From Sutcliffiella horikoshii (GTDB lineage Bacteria > Bacillota > Bacilli > Bacillales > Bacillaceae_I): a stretch of DNA of 64,000 nt. The notes below the pieces were generated by a model. The model was not told the origin of the DNA. It worked only from the letters and a program-made list of their open reading frames with translations, and did no database searches. Location: positions 3,596,001 through 3,660,000 of the forward strand of contig NZ_CP020880.1 in NCBI RefSeq assembly GCF_002157855.1. The letters run 5' to 3'. Below are positions 21,079-29,391 of this stretch, piece after piece (position 1 is the first letter of the stretch; every line of letters begins with the position of its first letter). The position numbers and the translations under genes are program-made.

Positions 21079-21170
21079 TAAATAAATAGGATTTTTCCAT
21101 ATTATTTTCTAATGTACGCTGCATGTCGCTGGATGGTGTGGGAAAAATGTAGGTGTGGAGGTGAGACATC

Positions 21171-21317
21171 ATGGCAAAGTTAAAAAAACAACCTTCTCAG
21201 GCAGCTAAAAGTGCTGCGAGTGTAAAAGGAAACGCAGGTCCTACTATGGAGATGGACTATAGCGGCAAAAAGACGAGCAACAATCAGCAGTACGGAAAGC
21301 AGAACATGCAAGACTAG
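21171..21317 (+). CDS. yuzL: YuzL-like small protein
   Basis: A 48-residue basic protein, MAKLKKQPSQAAKSAASVK followed by GNAGPTMEMDYSGKK. It has GGAGGTGA eight bases upstream and a terminator right after. The sequence matches the YuzL family of tiny Bacillus proteins, which is found at this same spot between fadN and fadM (yusM). Its composition (Ala, Lys, Ser, Gln, Asn) resembles minor small acid-soluble spore proteins, but a spore role is inference. Confidence 0.85.
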   Translation: MAKLKKQPSQAAKSAASVKGNAGPTMEMDYSGKKTSNNQQYGKQNMQD

Positions 21318-21331
21318 AGTTATAAACGTAA

Positions 21332-21354
21332 AGAGCGTGCATTTCGCACGCTCT
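21332..21354. terminator. bidirectional terminator between yuzL and fadM
   Basis: AGAGCGTGC/GCACGCTCT with loop ATTTC, a perfect stem between two convergent genes. Confidence 0.9.
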
Positions 21355-21358
21355 CTTA

Positions 21359-22276
21359 TTATTTCTTTATGATTCCTTTTAGGACGAACGCGACGTTTGC
21401 TGGGCGTTCTGCTAGGCGGCGCATGAAGTATCCGTACCAGTCTGTGCCGTATGGAACGTATACCCGCATTTTGTAGTCTTCTTTTACGAGTTCCAATTGG
21501 CGCTCTGGGCGGATACCATATAGCATTTGGAATTCAAATTGGTCTTTGGAGATGCCATGTTTTTTCACGAGTTCTTTTGTGTATTCGATCATCGCATCGT
21601 CATGTGTTGCAACTGCAGTGTAGTTTCCGTTTAAAAGATGCATTTCAATGATTTTCTTGAAATTATCATCCACATCTTTTTTTTCTGGGAAAGCAACTTC
21701 TGGTGATTCTTTGTAAGCGCCTTTCACTAGACGGAGATTCGGACTGTACTGATTAAGGTCTTCCATGTCTTTAACGGTTCTGTACAAGTAAGCCTGTATG
21801 ACAGTTCCGACATTGTCAAACTCTTCTCTCAGCTTTTTGAATACATCTATGGTTTTCCCGCAGCGGGAGTAGTCTTCCATGTCAATCGTGACAAATACAC
21901 CGTATTCCTTTGCTGCATCAAGGATTCTACGCATGTTCTTCATCACAACTTCTTCAGAGATATCAAGCCCCATGGATGTCATTTTCAAAGACAATTGAGA
22001 ATCAAGGTTCTCGGTGCCGATTGCGCGAATCGCTTCAATAGAATTGTCAGCCATTTCATTCGCTTCTTTTTCCGTATCAATAAATTCACCCAAATAGTCA
22101 ATGGTGACACAAAGGTCTTTTTGGTTAAGTTCTTGGATACACTTTACCGCTTGATCGATTCTTTCCCCTGCAACAAAACGGCCAGCACCGAAACGCAATC
22201 CGTACTTTCTTGCCATTTTGGTTAATGACTTGCTTTTGGATAGATACAAAAATGTATTGCGCATTACCTGTTCCAT
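21359..22276 (-). CDS. fadM: monofunctional proline dehydrogenase family protein (FadM/YusM)
   Basis: A FAD-dependent PRODH-fold TIM barrel of 305 residues, which oxidises proline to pyrroline-5-carboxylate in known members. Motifs include VTIDMEDYSRCGKTID, GTVIQAYLYRTVKDMEDL, LRLVKGAYKESPEVAFP and ATHDDAMIEYT, with a C-terminal MLYGIRPERQLELVKE and YVPYGTDWYGYFMRRLAERP as in PutA/PutB. It is the YusM orthologue by position after yuzL. A cre site upstream suggests carbon catabolite control. The gene is sometimes named with the fad genes by location, but substrate specificity is that of PRODH by sequence. Confidence 0.88.
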   Translation of the reverse strand: MEQVMRNTFLYLSKSKSLTKMARKYGLRFGAGRFVAGERIDQAVKCIQELNQKDLCVTIDYLGEFIDTEKEANEMADNSIEAIRAIGTENLDSQLSLKMTSMGLDISEEVVMKNMRRILDAAKEYGVFVTIDMEDYSRCGKTIDVFKKLREEFDNVGTVIQAYLYRTVKDMEDLNQYSPNLRLVKGAYKESPEVAFPEKKDVDDNFKKIIEMHLLNGNYTAVATHDDAMIEYTKELVKKHGISKDQFEFQMLYGIRPERQLELVKEDYKMRVYVPYGTDWYGYFMRRLAERPANVAFVLKGIIKK

Positions 22277-22466
22277 TTGATATTCCTCCCGCTTCTTCTT
22301 GGTGTCCCTCTCCGATTGCTTAATTCTATTTTTCTGATACTGTCGCTCTTTTCATTAATGTGCATTAGACATTACTGCCATTTTAATGGTGTGTATGCAG
22401 TAAAAAGTCCAAGTGCCGACTTTTTTCACAATGTCTGCAACAAATCTTATTGAAAAGAGCTTTTAT

Positions 22467-22481
22467 AGTAAACGCTTTCAT
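22467..22481 (-). promoter_or_regulatory. cre site (CcpA binding) before the proline dehydrogenase gene
   Basis: The minus strand reads ATGAAAGCGTTTACT, which fits WTGNAANCGNWNNCW at every defined position. It lies about 190 bases upstream of the start at 22276 and also upstream of the divergent coat gene. Confidence 0.6.
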
Positions 22482-22676
22482 TGAGTGTAAAAATAAAATT
22501 ACACCCTCATTTTATCATCTTTTCAAATTTTTGAATACAAATTATTTGTCGGGAAATAGTGTTGATTTTTGTCGCTCAATTAGTCATTCTGCGTTTGACG
22601 AGTTTTCCGATTCGTACATATTTTTTTAGCCATAAGGATACTCTACATTTGATAGATTATGATAGGAGGTCGTTGT

Positions 22677-22958
22677 ATGCAACAGCAGCAACCACAGCAA
22701 AATACTACTCAACAGACTGGCTATTACCCACAGCCGCCAAACGTTGTTACGACTAAAGATTCTTTATACTTTGCAGATATGCTTTCTTGGAATTTACTTG
22801 CGATGAAGAAAGCGCACTTTTTTGCAAGCCAATGTCAGGATCAGGATGTCGTCAATGCGATTGAAAAAGCCGGCCAAATGCATCAGAGACATTATCAGAA
22901 GATCTTGACTCACTTACAAGGTCAAACTCAAATGCAACAACAGCAGCCACTTCAATAG
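22677..22958 (+). CDS. spore coat CotF-like protein, Gln-rich termini
   Basis: A 93-residue protein starting at ATG 22677, six bases after AGGAGGT. A glutamine-rich N-terminus (MQQQQPQQNTTQQTGYYPQ) precedes a helical CotF-type hairpin with FADMLSWNLLAMKKAHFFASQCQD and ends QMQQQQPLQ. It belongs to the ferritin-like spore coat CotF family and precedes the next coat gene by 18 bases. An in-frame ATG at 22659 is less likely because it lies before the Shine-Dalgarno. Confidence 0.8.
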   Translation: MQQQQPQQNTTQQTGYYPQPPNVVTTKDSLYFADMLSWNLLAMKKAHFFASQCQDQDVVNAIEKAGQMHQRHYQKILTHLQGQTQMQQQQPLQ

Positions 22959-22976
22959 ATAGGAGGACAAACCTAA

Positions 22977-23315
22977 ATGACTCAACAGAAAATCCAAAAT
23001 CCTGAAACGCAGGTTGCCAAAACACCACAAATGAATGAGCGTGATTTCATTAACGATATGCTCGCGACGGAAAAATATATGACTGACTCTTACAGTACTG
23101 CACTTAATGAAGCAAGCAACCAACAGATTTATACTGATGTGTTAGCTATTTTTAACGAAACGCAAAACTGTCAGCGAGAGCTTTACAATGTGATGTTCCA
23201 GAAAGGTTGGTACGGGCTAGAAGCCGAAGACCAAACGAAAATACAACAAACGTACCAGCAGTTCCAAGGTTATTCTAATCAGTTTCCTTATGGCAATAAC
23301 GGTATGATGCAGTAA
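22977..23315 (+). CDS. yusN: spore coat protein, CotF family (YusN-like)
   Basis: A 112-residue CotF-family coat protein. It begins with a Gln- and Asn-rich stretch, then NERDFINDMLATEKYMTDSYSTALNEAS and CQRELYNVMFQKGWYGLEAED, the family core, and ends QFPYGNNGMMQ. The GATAGGAGGACAAACCTAA leader gives a good ribosome site. It forms a two-gene unit with the preceding gene and ends at a terminator. The position after fadM is that of yusN. Confidence 0.83.
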   Translation: MTQQKIQNPETQVAKTPQMNERDFINDMLATEKYMTDSYSTALNEASNQQIYTDVLAIFNETQNCQRELYNVMFQKGWYGLEAEDQTKIQQTYQQFQGYSNQFPYGNNGMMQ

Positions 23316-23322
23316 AAATTAA

Positions 23323-23366
23323 AGCGACGAAGCCCCTGAGAATTCGGGATCTTTCGTTGCTTTTTT
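23323..23366 (+). terminator. terminator of the coat gene pair
   Basis: AGCGACGAA pairs with TTCGTTGCT (one mismatch), with inner CCC/GGG, then six T. Confidence 0.8.
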
Positions 23367-23512
23367 CGTTCAAGCAATGGCTTAAAAAATCGTATCTTCC
23401 CCTCTACCCTTCAGTATATTTTCCGAAACCCGAAGCTTTTAAATTAATGAAAATTATTCCATTTATTTGTGGTAAAATTAAACAAAATGTTTATTATTCT
23501 AGGGGGAATTAT

Positions 23513-24154
23513 GTGAAACGTGTAGTCACTTTATTTTTGGTAGGAGTATTATTTAGTGGTTGCTCTAATACAGATGTTCATCAAGAAAAAGTAACCGAGT
23601 TTGAAGAGGAAATAGCGGAAGTCTATTCGCAACTGGAAGAGAAAGAAATGGAGATAGAAACACTTTCCCAACAGTCTGCGGAAGAGGAATCAGGAGAATT
23701 TATCATGATTCCAAAAGACCAAGTTCCTCGTTTGTGGGGAGATGCTGATGCACAACTTTGGGATTACTTGATAGATGATTCGCTAGCGAAAGAGAACGGC
23801 TGGGAGAAAGGCGTTACAAATTGGCGTGAGTGGAATGGAGAATATGATCAGGCTCTAGGGACTCCCAATCAAACTTGGGAAGCACCGGGACTGCTAATGA
23901 ATGCATGGATGTTGGATGTAGCGACCAGCAACGGACTGGGTATGGATATATGGGAAATTAACACTAGGATTGATTTTAAGGATGCGGTTAAAGCAGAAGG
24001 GTATATCATGAGTTATGGCATGCGGGATGATTCTGTGGCCGGAAGCGATATAAAGCTCACGATGTTGAAAGAAAATGAATTCTGGTATGTGGAGAAGGCG
24101 GAAGTCCGGTATAGGTGTTCACGTGGTGTTAGTGAAGATGACCTCTGTTTGTAG
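23513..24154 (+). CDS. putative lipoprotein of unknown function
   Basis: A 213-residue protein from GTG 23513, with AGGGGG seven bases upstream. It begins MKRVVTLFLVGVLFSGC, a lipoprotein signal with the lipobox cysteine at residue 17. A charged helix (about residues 27-60, FEEEIAEVYSQLEEKEMEIE) could form a coiled coil. The C-terminal part (WDYLIDDSLAKENGWEKG and WYVEKAEVRYRCSRGVSEDDL) is a globular domain I do not recognise. The open frame extends upstream to 23357 but crosses the preceding terminator, so it is not used. Stands alone between two terminators. Confidence 0.7.
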   Translation: MKRVVTLFLVGVLFSGCSNTDVHQEKVTEFEEEIAEVYSQLEEKEMEIETLSQQSAEEESGEFIMIPKDQVPRLWGDADAQLWDYLIDDSLAKENGWEKGVTNWREWNGEYDQALGTPNQTWEAPGLLMNAWMLDVATSNGLGMDIWEINTRIDFKDAVKAEGYIMSYGMRDDSVAGSDIKLTMLKENEFWYVEKAEVRYRCSRGVSEDDLCL

Positions 24155-24162
24155 TTAAGCAA

Positions 24163-24200
24163 AAGAGCCTTGATTTGCAAGCTAGCAATCCAAGGCTCTT
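24163..24200. terminator. bidirectional terminator between the lipoprotein gene and yusU
   Basis: AAGAGCCTTG and CAAGGCTCTT form a perfect 10-bp stem between convergent genes. Confidence 0.9.
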
Positions 24201-24202
24201 CC

Positions 24203-24454
24203 TTACTTCCCACTTTTCGCACGGTGGGCGTCATTCAATTCTTTAATTTCTTTAATCAGTGCCATCATATCTTGCTTTGCGTCTGGATATTGCTCATTCC
24301 AATGCTTAACAAGTGGTGGCATTGATTTTGCGATGTATGTATAGAGCACCCATGCTTTGACATTTTCTTTGTGCTCTTCTGTCACTTCCCCTAGGAGAAG
24401 TTCCGTGTACTTTTCTAATAAACCGTCCAATTGCTGATCGAGTTTTTCATTCAT
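24203..24454 (-). CDS. yusU: YusU-like DUF2573 protein
   Basis: An 83-residue, mostly helical cytoplasmic protein (MNEKLDQQLDGLLEKYTEL and AWVLYTYIAKSMPPLVKHW). It matches the small YusU family and keeps the YusU-YusV neighbourhood of B. subtilis. GGGGAGG precedes the start. No catalytic motif is visible. Confidence 0.78.
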   Translation of the reverse strand: MNEKLDQQLDGLLEKYTELLLGEVTEEHKENVKAWVLYTYIAKSMPPLVKHWNEQYPDAKQDMMALIKEIKELNDAHRAKSGK

Positions 24455-24500
24455 TAGTAGAACCTCCCCTCAAGCTTTTGTTCCATTATAGTGAAGTCAA

Positions 24501-25253
24501 TCACACATTACAATTCAATGGACAGGTAGAGCATCGGGCTCCTTCACTGTTGGTTTTATAATAGTAGCAGCAGGTAGTTCGCATTCTCATCTCAGCTTGG
24601 TGCAGTTCTACAAAAGTTTTCGGGTTATAGAAAGTTGCCGCTGGGTTTCTTTTCATCCCAAATAAGGCTGGATCTGCATCCAATAAGCTTTGAAAATCTT
24701 CTTCCTGGTATGGCGCATCCAACTGCTGGTTAGGAAGAATGGACTCATACATCCAGTAGATATAAAGCACAACATTTTCCCATAATGTTTGGCGGGATAC
24801 CTTTGCCTCTTTGGACATACGTTGAATTAACGGGGCAAACACTCCGTTGAAAAGCTCATTAAAATGTTGAACTCTCCACTCTTCACGCGTTTCAAATGCT
24901 GTTACCTCCACCGCTTGCACCTCTGTATAACGAAGCTTCGGCAGCCACACATCATTTTCTACATAAGAATCAATCCAAATGTTGGCTGGATCCAATTTCA
25001 GTGTTTTGTTAAATGCCGTCATGGAGAGCAGGCAGTTTACCGCAAGGAATCCCAGTCTTTTCATGAGAAGCGATGACGCAACGTCCATTTCGTCTGTCCC
25101 CAATGCAGCTTTAACCTTCGTCAAATAATCTTTTGTTCCATCATGAATAAGGGAATGAAGCGAGATTGTATCCTCTACCTGTGCCTCCCCGGCTACAAAA
25201 CGGCAACTCTCTTCTAGAAAGCGAAATTCCTGTTTGGTTAGCGTGCTTATCAT
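24501..25253 (-). CDS. FhuF-like ferric siderophore reductase, [2Fe-2S]
   Basis: The C-terminus carries the FhuF cysteine motif Cys-Cys-x10-Cys-x2-Cys (TTCCYYYKTNSEGARCSTC), which holds a [2Fe-2S] cluster used to reduce ferric siderophore and free the iron in the cytoplasm. The start at 25253 (MISTLTKQEF, 250 residues) overlaps the stop of the ATPase gene in an ATGA, so the two are coupled. A longer frame to 25349 would overlap that gene by 100 bases. This is the last gene of the iron-uptake operon. FhuF proteins are most often tied to hydroxamate siderophores. Confidence 0.85.
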   Translation of the reverse strand: MISTLTKQEFRFLEESCRFVAGEAQVEDTISLHSLIHDGTKDYLTKVKAALGTDEMDVASSLLMKRLGFLAVNCLLSMTAFNKTLKLDPANIWIDSYVENDVWLPKLRYTEVQAVEVTAFETREEWRVQHFNELFNGVFAPLIQRMSKEAKVSRQTLWENVVLYIYWMYESILPNQQLDAPYQEEDFQSLLDADPALFGMKRNPAATFYNPKTFVELHQAEMRMRTTCCYYYKTNSEGARCSTCPLNCNV

Positions 25254-26068
25254 GCTCTTAGCCCTTCTAAATTGGGAACCAAGCATCTGCCGCGACCGTG
25301 CGGAATACACAATGGCGTTCCAAAAAGAGGGTCTGTTGTTACTTGGCAATTCATATCAAAAACATTTTTGACAAGATCGCAGTTGATTACTTCCTCAGGT
25401 TTGCCTTGTGCATATATTTGCTTATCGCGAATGGCAACAAGGTGATGTGCATAGCGGCAGGCAAGATTAAGGTCATGAAGTACCATAATGATGGTGCGGT
25501 TTTCTTTTTCATTCAATTCAAAAAGAAGGTCGAGAATTTCAATTTGATGGGTAAGATCCAAATAGGTTGTCGGCTCATCCAACAAGATGACATCCGTTTC
25601 TTGCGCAAGCGTCATCGCAATCCATGCACGCTGACGCTGTCCACCTGATAGGGAATCGACTGTTCTTTCTGCAAATTCTTCCATTCCTGTTGCACGAAGC
25701 GAATCCCAAACTACTTTTTCATCATGTTCCGACCATTGCTTTAACCATGATTGATACGGGTAGCGGCCTTGTTTTACCAGTTGCAGCACCGATAAGCCTT
25801 CCGGTGCAGTCGGTCCTTGTGGAAGAATGGCAAGTTGCTTGGCAATGTCCTTTGTGGATTGGCCGGAAATTGCCTTTCCTTCAAGGAGCACATTTCCTTC
25901 TCTAGGCTTTAACAAACGAGCAAGTGAACGGAGCAAGGTGGATTTCCCACAGCCATTTCCACCGATAAAGACCGTAATCTCCCCTTTTGGGATTTGCAGA
26001 TCTAATTCCTCAATAATGATGGATTCACCATAGGATAATGTAAGTGACTGGGTTTCTAAAGCATTCAT
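25250..26068 (-). CDS. yusV: YusV-like ferric siderophore ABC transporter ATPase
   Basis: ATP-binding subunit of an iron-siderophore importer, 272 residues, FepC type. Walker A GGNGCGKSTLLRSLA, signature LSGGQRQRAWIAMTLAQ and Walker B ILLDEPTTYLDL are intact. In B. subtilis YusV serves several siderophore permeases; here it lies in one operon with its own two permeases. It follows the second permease by 17 bases and is coupled to the FhuF-like gene. Confidence 0.92.
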   Translation of the reverse strand: MNALETQSLTLSYGESIIIEELDLQIPKGEITVFIGGNGCGKSTLLRSLARLLKPREGNVLLEGKAISGQSTKDIAKQLAILPQGPTAPEGLSVLQLVKQGRYPYQSWLKQWSEHDEKVVWDSLRATGMEEFAERTVDSLSGGQRQRAWIAMTLAQETDVILLDEPTTYLDLTHQIEILDLLFELNEKENRTIIMVLHDLNLACRYAHHLVAIRDKQIYAQGKPEEVINCDLVKNVFDMNCQVTTDPLFGTPLCIPHGRGRCLVPNLEGLRA

Positions 26069-26085
26069 GTTACTTCCACCTCTCG

Positions 26086-27141
26086 TTAAGAATTTCTCGT
26101 TTTATAAAGTAGATAAATAAAATACGGTGCTCCTATTGATGCAGTAAATACGCCGGCCGGAATTTCAAGTGGCGAAAATAAGGTTCTGCCTATTAAATCA
26201 GCCAACATGACAAGAAAGGCTCCAATTAATGCGGAAGTGGGAATCAGTACGCCAAACGAGGAGCCAACAAGCCTGCGTGCGATATGAGGAGCCATCAGCC
26301 CTACAAATCCGATTCCTCCTGCAAATGCAACCGCGCCGCCTGTCAGTGCCGTACTCAGGAAAAGCAAGCCCATTCGGTGTTTGTTGACGGCACCACCTAC
26401 ACCTGTTGCGACTTCATCTCCAAGTTCTTGTATATTTAATTGTCTTACTGCCATAAAGCTGACAATGACAAGTAAGACAGTCCAAGGTAATAAAATTTTA
26501 ACATGACTCCAGTTTGAGCCATACACCGTACCCGTAATCCAGATGTTCGCTTGGCTTGCACGATAGATCGGACCAAGTAACATAAACAATGTTGTTAAAG
26601 CTTGCATCAGTGTGGAAATACCTATTCCAATCAAGACAAGTCTGATTGGAGATAAACCGTTTTTCCATGCAAGCGAATATACAATGATTGCGATAGTCGT
26701 CGCACCGACAAATGCGCTTAATGGAAGCCACTGAATGCTAACGGTCAACGAATTATTGCTGTCGCTGAAAAGAGCGAGAAACAGGACAACCGCTGTCGAT
26801 GCCCCACCAGTCAATCCTATAATATCAGGAGATGCAAGTGGATTCCGAATTATGCCCTGTAAAATGGCTCCGGCTACCGCTAGAGAAATTCCGACAAGTA
26901 AAGCGATGATGATTCTCGGCAGGCGGAAAGATTCAACAACTAGTGTTTCCATGGAATCTCCTTGGCCCAAGAATACTTTTATAACATTCCATGGAGAGAT
27001 TTTCATATCCCCCATACCTGTACTTAAAATAAACAACACTATGACTGCGAGCGCTAACCCAAAAATAGTAAGTATCGCTTTTTTATCCATAAAGAAGGAT
27101 AAGCGCCCTTTGCCAAGTCGAAACGTTTTATAATTCTTCAT
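26086..27141 (-). CDS. FecCD-family ferric siderophore permease
   Basis: Integral membrane subunit of the iron-siderophore importer, 351 residues, about ten transmembrane helices. The FecCD hallmarks are clear: RLPRIIIALLVGISLAVAG, IRNPLASPDIIG and GGIGFVGLMAPHIARRLVG, the last being the coupling loop. The start overlaps the stop of the upstream permease by four bases (ATGA). Confidence 0.92.
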   Translation of the reverse strand: MKNYKTFRLGKGRLSFFMDKKAILTIFGLALAVIVLFILSTGMGDMKISPWNVIKVFLGQGDSMETLVVESFRLPRIIIALLVGISLAVAGAILQGIIRNPLASPDIIGLTGGASTAVVLFLALFSDSNNSLTVSIQWLPLSAFVGATTIAIIVYSLAWKNGLSPIRLVLIGIGISTLMQALTTLFMLLGPIYRASQANIWITGTVYGSNWSHVKILLPWTVLLVIVSFMAVRQLNIQELGDEVATGVGGAVNKHRMGLLFLSTALTGGAVAFAGGIGFVGLMAPHIARRLVGSSFGVLIPTSALIGAFLVMLADLIGRTLFSPLEIPAGVFTASIGAPYFIYLLYKTRNS

Positions 27142-28142
27142 TTTCCGTGGAACCCCCTTCTCGCGATATAGATAAAGAATGGAGTTCCAATTACAGCTGT
27201 CATGACTCCGACAGGTACCTCTTGCGGCATAATCACATAACGCGCTCCTATATCGGCTATAAGCAGAAGAATGCCTCCGAGTAGACCGCAGTAGGGAGCC
27301 AGCCAGCGATGATCGGTGCCGACCAGATATCTCGCAACATGCGGGATAACTATTCCGATGAAAACAATTGGTCCCGCTATCGCGACCGATCCCCCTGCAA
27401 GCAAGATGATAATGATCGCGGCCGTTATTTTTAGAAAGCCGATTTTCACACCAAGGCTTGTTGCGACGTCATCCCCCATTGCAAGCAGGTTAATCTTTTT
27501 TCCGATGAAAAAGGAGGCAAACCATGCAACTGCAATATAAGGAAGTACAGCATACACCATATCAAGACTTCTGCCCTGAACAGAACCTGCCAACCAGAAA
27601 AGCACTTGATCAAGAGCCGTCTCGTTCACAACGAGCAACCCCTGTGTAAGTGAGGAGAACATAGCAGCAAAAGCCGCCCCGGCAAGTGTCAGTTTCATCG
27701 GAGTCAAGCCTTCACGCCCAATTGATCCGATAAAATAAACCGCAAACGCAGCAAGGGCTGCACCGGCAAAAGCTAGCCATGTGTAGGTTTGTAGAGATGT
27801 CACAGAAAAGAAAGAAACCGCGACTACCACAAAAAAGCTAGCTCCGGCGTTGATGCCGAAAATCCCAGGGGAAGCCAACGGATTTTTGGTAAGTGCCTGC
27901 ATCCAAAGTCCTGCAATCGCTAAGCTCCCGCCTACCACTGCAGCAATGATTGCCCGCGGCAGACGTACTGATTGAACAATAATATGTTCATTCGAACCGT
28001 CGAAATTGCGGAATGCGTCGATTGCAAGCGAAAAGCTTGTATCTGTATATCCATATATGATGCTCGCCACAAAACTGAGTAATAATAGAAGAAACCCGAT
28101 TAATAATCCAAATACTTTGTGGGTATTTTTACGAAGTAGCAT
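27138..28142 (-). CDS. FecCD-family ferric siderophore permease
   Basis: Second membrane subunit of the importer, 334 residues from ATG 28142 (MLLRKNTHKVFG), for which AAGGT lies eight bases upstream. An in-frame ATG at 28184 gives a longer, less typical N-terminus. It has RLPRAIIAAVVGGSLAIAG, TKNPLASPGIFGI and GPIVFIGIVIPHVARYLVG. It forms the heterodimer with the next gene. First gene of the operon, divergent from the binding-protein gene across a region with two Fur boxes. Confidence 0.92.
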   Translation of the reverse strand: MLLRKNTHKVFGLLIGFLLLLLSFVASIIYGYTDTSFSLAIDAFRNFDGSNEHIIVQSVRLPRAIIAAVVGGSLAIAGLWMQALTKNPLASPGIFGINAGASFFVVVAVSFFSVTSLQTYTWLAFAGAALAAFAVYFIGSIGREGLTPMKLTLAGAAFAAMFSSLTQGLLVVNETALDQVLFWLAGSVQGRSLDMVYAVLPYIAVAWFASFFIGKKINLLAMGDDVATSLGVKIGFLKITAAIIIILLAGGSVAIAGPIVFIGIVIPHVARYLVGTDHRWLAPYCGLLGGILLLIADIGARYVIMPQEVPVGVMTAVIGTPFFIYIARRGFHGK

Positions 28143-28218
28143 AATGTGTACCTTCAATCTATATAACTTTTTATCTATATACAAGTTTAGGAGAATTAGG
28201 AGGAAGTGTCAATGACTT

Positions 28219-28233
28219 TGAAAATCATTCTCA
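28219..28233. promoter_or_regulatory. Fur box 1
   Basis: TGAAAATCATTCTCA, a 7-1-7 match to TGATAATNATTATCA with few mismatches, in the divergent region between the permease operon and the binding-protein gene. It is placed to repress the leftward operon under iron-replete conditions. Confidence 0.8.
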
Positions 28234-28282
28234 TAAAAGTATTGACAACTATTCTCGTCAGGAGTACTATTTATCTTGTGAA

Positions 28283-28297
28283 TGAAAATCATTATCA
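28283..28297. promoter_or_regulatory. Fur box 2
   Basis: TGAAAATCATTATCA, differing from the 7-1-7 consensus at one position, 24 bases before the start of the binding-protein gene. Confidence 0.88.
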
Positions 28298-28320
28298 TTA
28301 ATATACGGGGGCTACATATT

Positions 28321-29307
28321 ATGTTGAAAAACAAAAAGCTTTTTTCATTATTTTTACTTACTTTAATTACATCGCTTGTTTTAGCTGCTTGTTCCGGCAA
28401 TAATGGCAATAATGCAGGGCAAGAAGAAGATGCTTCAGGTGATACTCCAACGGAAGACACTTCTTATGAAGTAGAGCATGCAATGGGTACAGAAACAATT
28501 GAAGGTACACCAGAAAAGGTAGTTATTCTTACAAACGAAGGTACAGAAGCATTACTTGCAATGGGTGTAAAACCTGTCGGAGCTGTTCAATCTTGGTTAG
28601 GCGACACTTGGTATGATCATATCAAGTCTGACATGGAAGGCGTAGAAGTTGTTGGTACGGAAAGTGCGGTAAACCTAGAAGCAATCGCGGCTTTAGAGCC
28701 TGATTTGATTATCGGTAACAAACTTCGTCAAGAAGATGTATATGAGCAATTAGATGCGATTGCACCAACTGTTTTTGCTGAAACGCTAAAAGGTGACTGG
28801 AAAGAGAACTTCCAACTTTACGCAAAAGCATTGAATAAAGAAGAAGAAGGTAAAAAAGTAATGGACGACTTTGATGCACGTGTTGCAGAGATGAGCGAAG
28901 AACTTGGTGAAAAGAAAGAGCAAGAAGTTTCTATCGTCCGCTTCACAGCTGGAGATGTTCGTATCTATCAAAAAGATTCATTTTCAGGTATTATTTTGGA
29001 TCAATTAGGCTTTGCACGTCCGGAATCTCAAGATGTGAATGAATTTGCTTTGACAGGAGTAACAAAAGAGAGTATTCCTCAAATGGACGGAGACGTTCTA
29101 TTCCACTTCTCTTATGAAACTGGTGACGGAGAAGCAACAAAGATCAAGGATGAGTGGTTAGAAGATCCATTGTTTAATAACCTTGAAGTTGCGCAGGCTG
29201 GAAATGTCCATGAAGTAAGTGACGCAGTATGGAACACTGCTGGTGGCGTACTTGCTGCAAACATCATGCTGGATGATATTGAAGAGGTATTTTTAGGGGA
29301 AGAATAA
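28321..29307 (+). CDS. ferric siderophore-binding lipoprotein
   Basis: Extracellular binding lipoprotein of the siderophore importer, 328 residues from ATG 28321 (MLKNKKLFSLFLLTLI), preceded by GGGGG. The lipobox is LAAC at about residue 24. The mature protein has the FepB/FhuD class III fold: GTPEKVVILTNEGTEALLAMG, NLEAIAALEPDLIIGN and a long backbone helix. The general pattern is like Bacillus YfiY (hydroxamate/citrate siderophores), and the FhuF-like reductase agrees, but the ligand is inferred. It faces away from the permease operon and shares the Fur-controlled region. Confidence 0.9.
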   Translation: MLKNKKLFSLFLLTLITSLVLAACSGNNGNNAGQEEDASGDTPTEDTSYEVEHAMGTETIEGTPEKVVILTNEGTEALLAMGVKPVGAVQSWLGDTWYDHIKSDMEGVEVVGTESAVNLEAIAALEPDLIIGNKLRQEDVYEQLDAIAPTVFAETLKGDWKENFQLYAKALNKEEEGKKVMDDFDARVAEMSEELGEKKEQEVSIVRFTAGDVRIYQKDSFSGIILDQLGFARPESQDVNEFALTGVTKESIPQMDGDVLFHFSYETGDGEATKIKDEWLEDPLFNNLEVAQAGNVHEVSDAVWNTAGGVLAANIMLDDIEEVFLGEE

Positions 29308-29319
29308 TACAGTTGGAGC

Positions 29320-29370
29320 TGGCACTTAACTTGTGCCCGCTCTTTTTTTATCCATTAAAAAAGAGCGGAC
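29320..29370. terminator. hairpins between the binding-protein gene and the nuclease gene
   Basis: GGCAC/GTGCC followed by CGCTCTTTTTTT ends the plus-strand gene. Overlapping it, CCGCTCTTTTTT and AAAAAAGAGCGG are inverted and can serve the convergent minus-strand gene. Confidence 0.75.
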
Positions 29371-29391
29371 CCGAAAGCCCCCTCCACCTGT

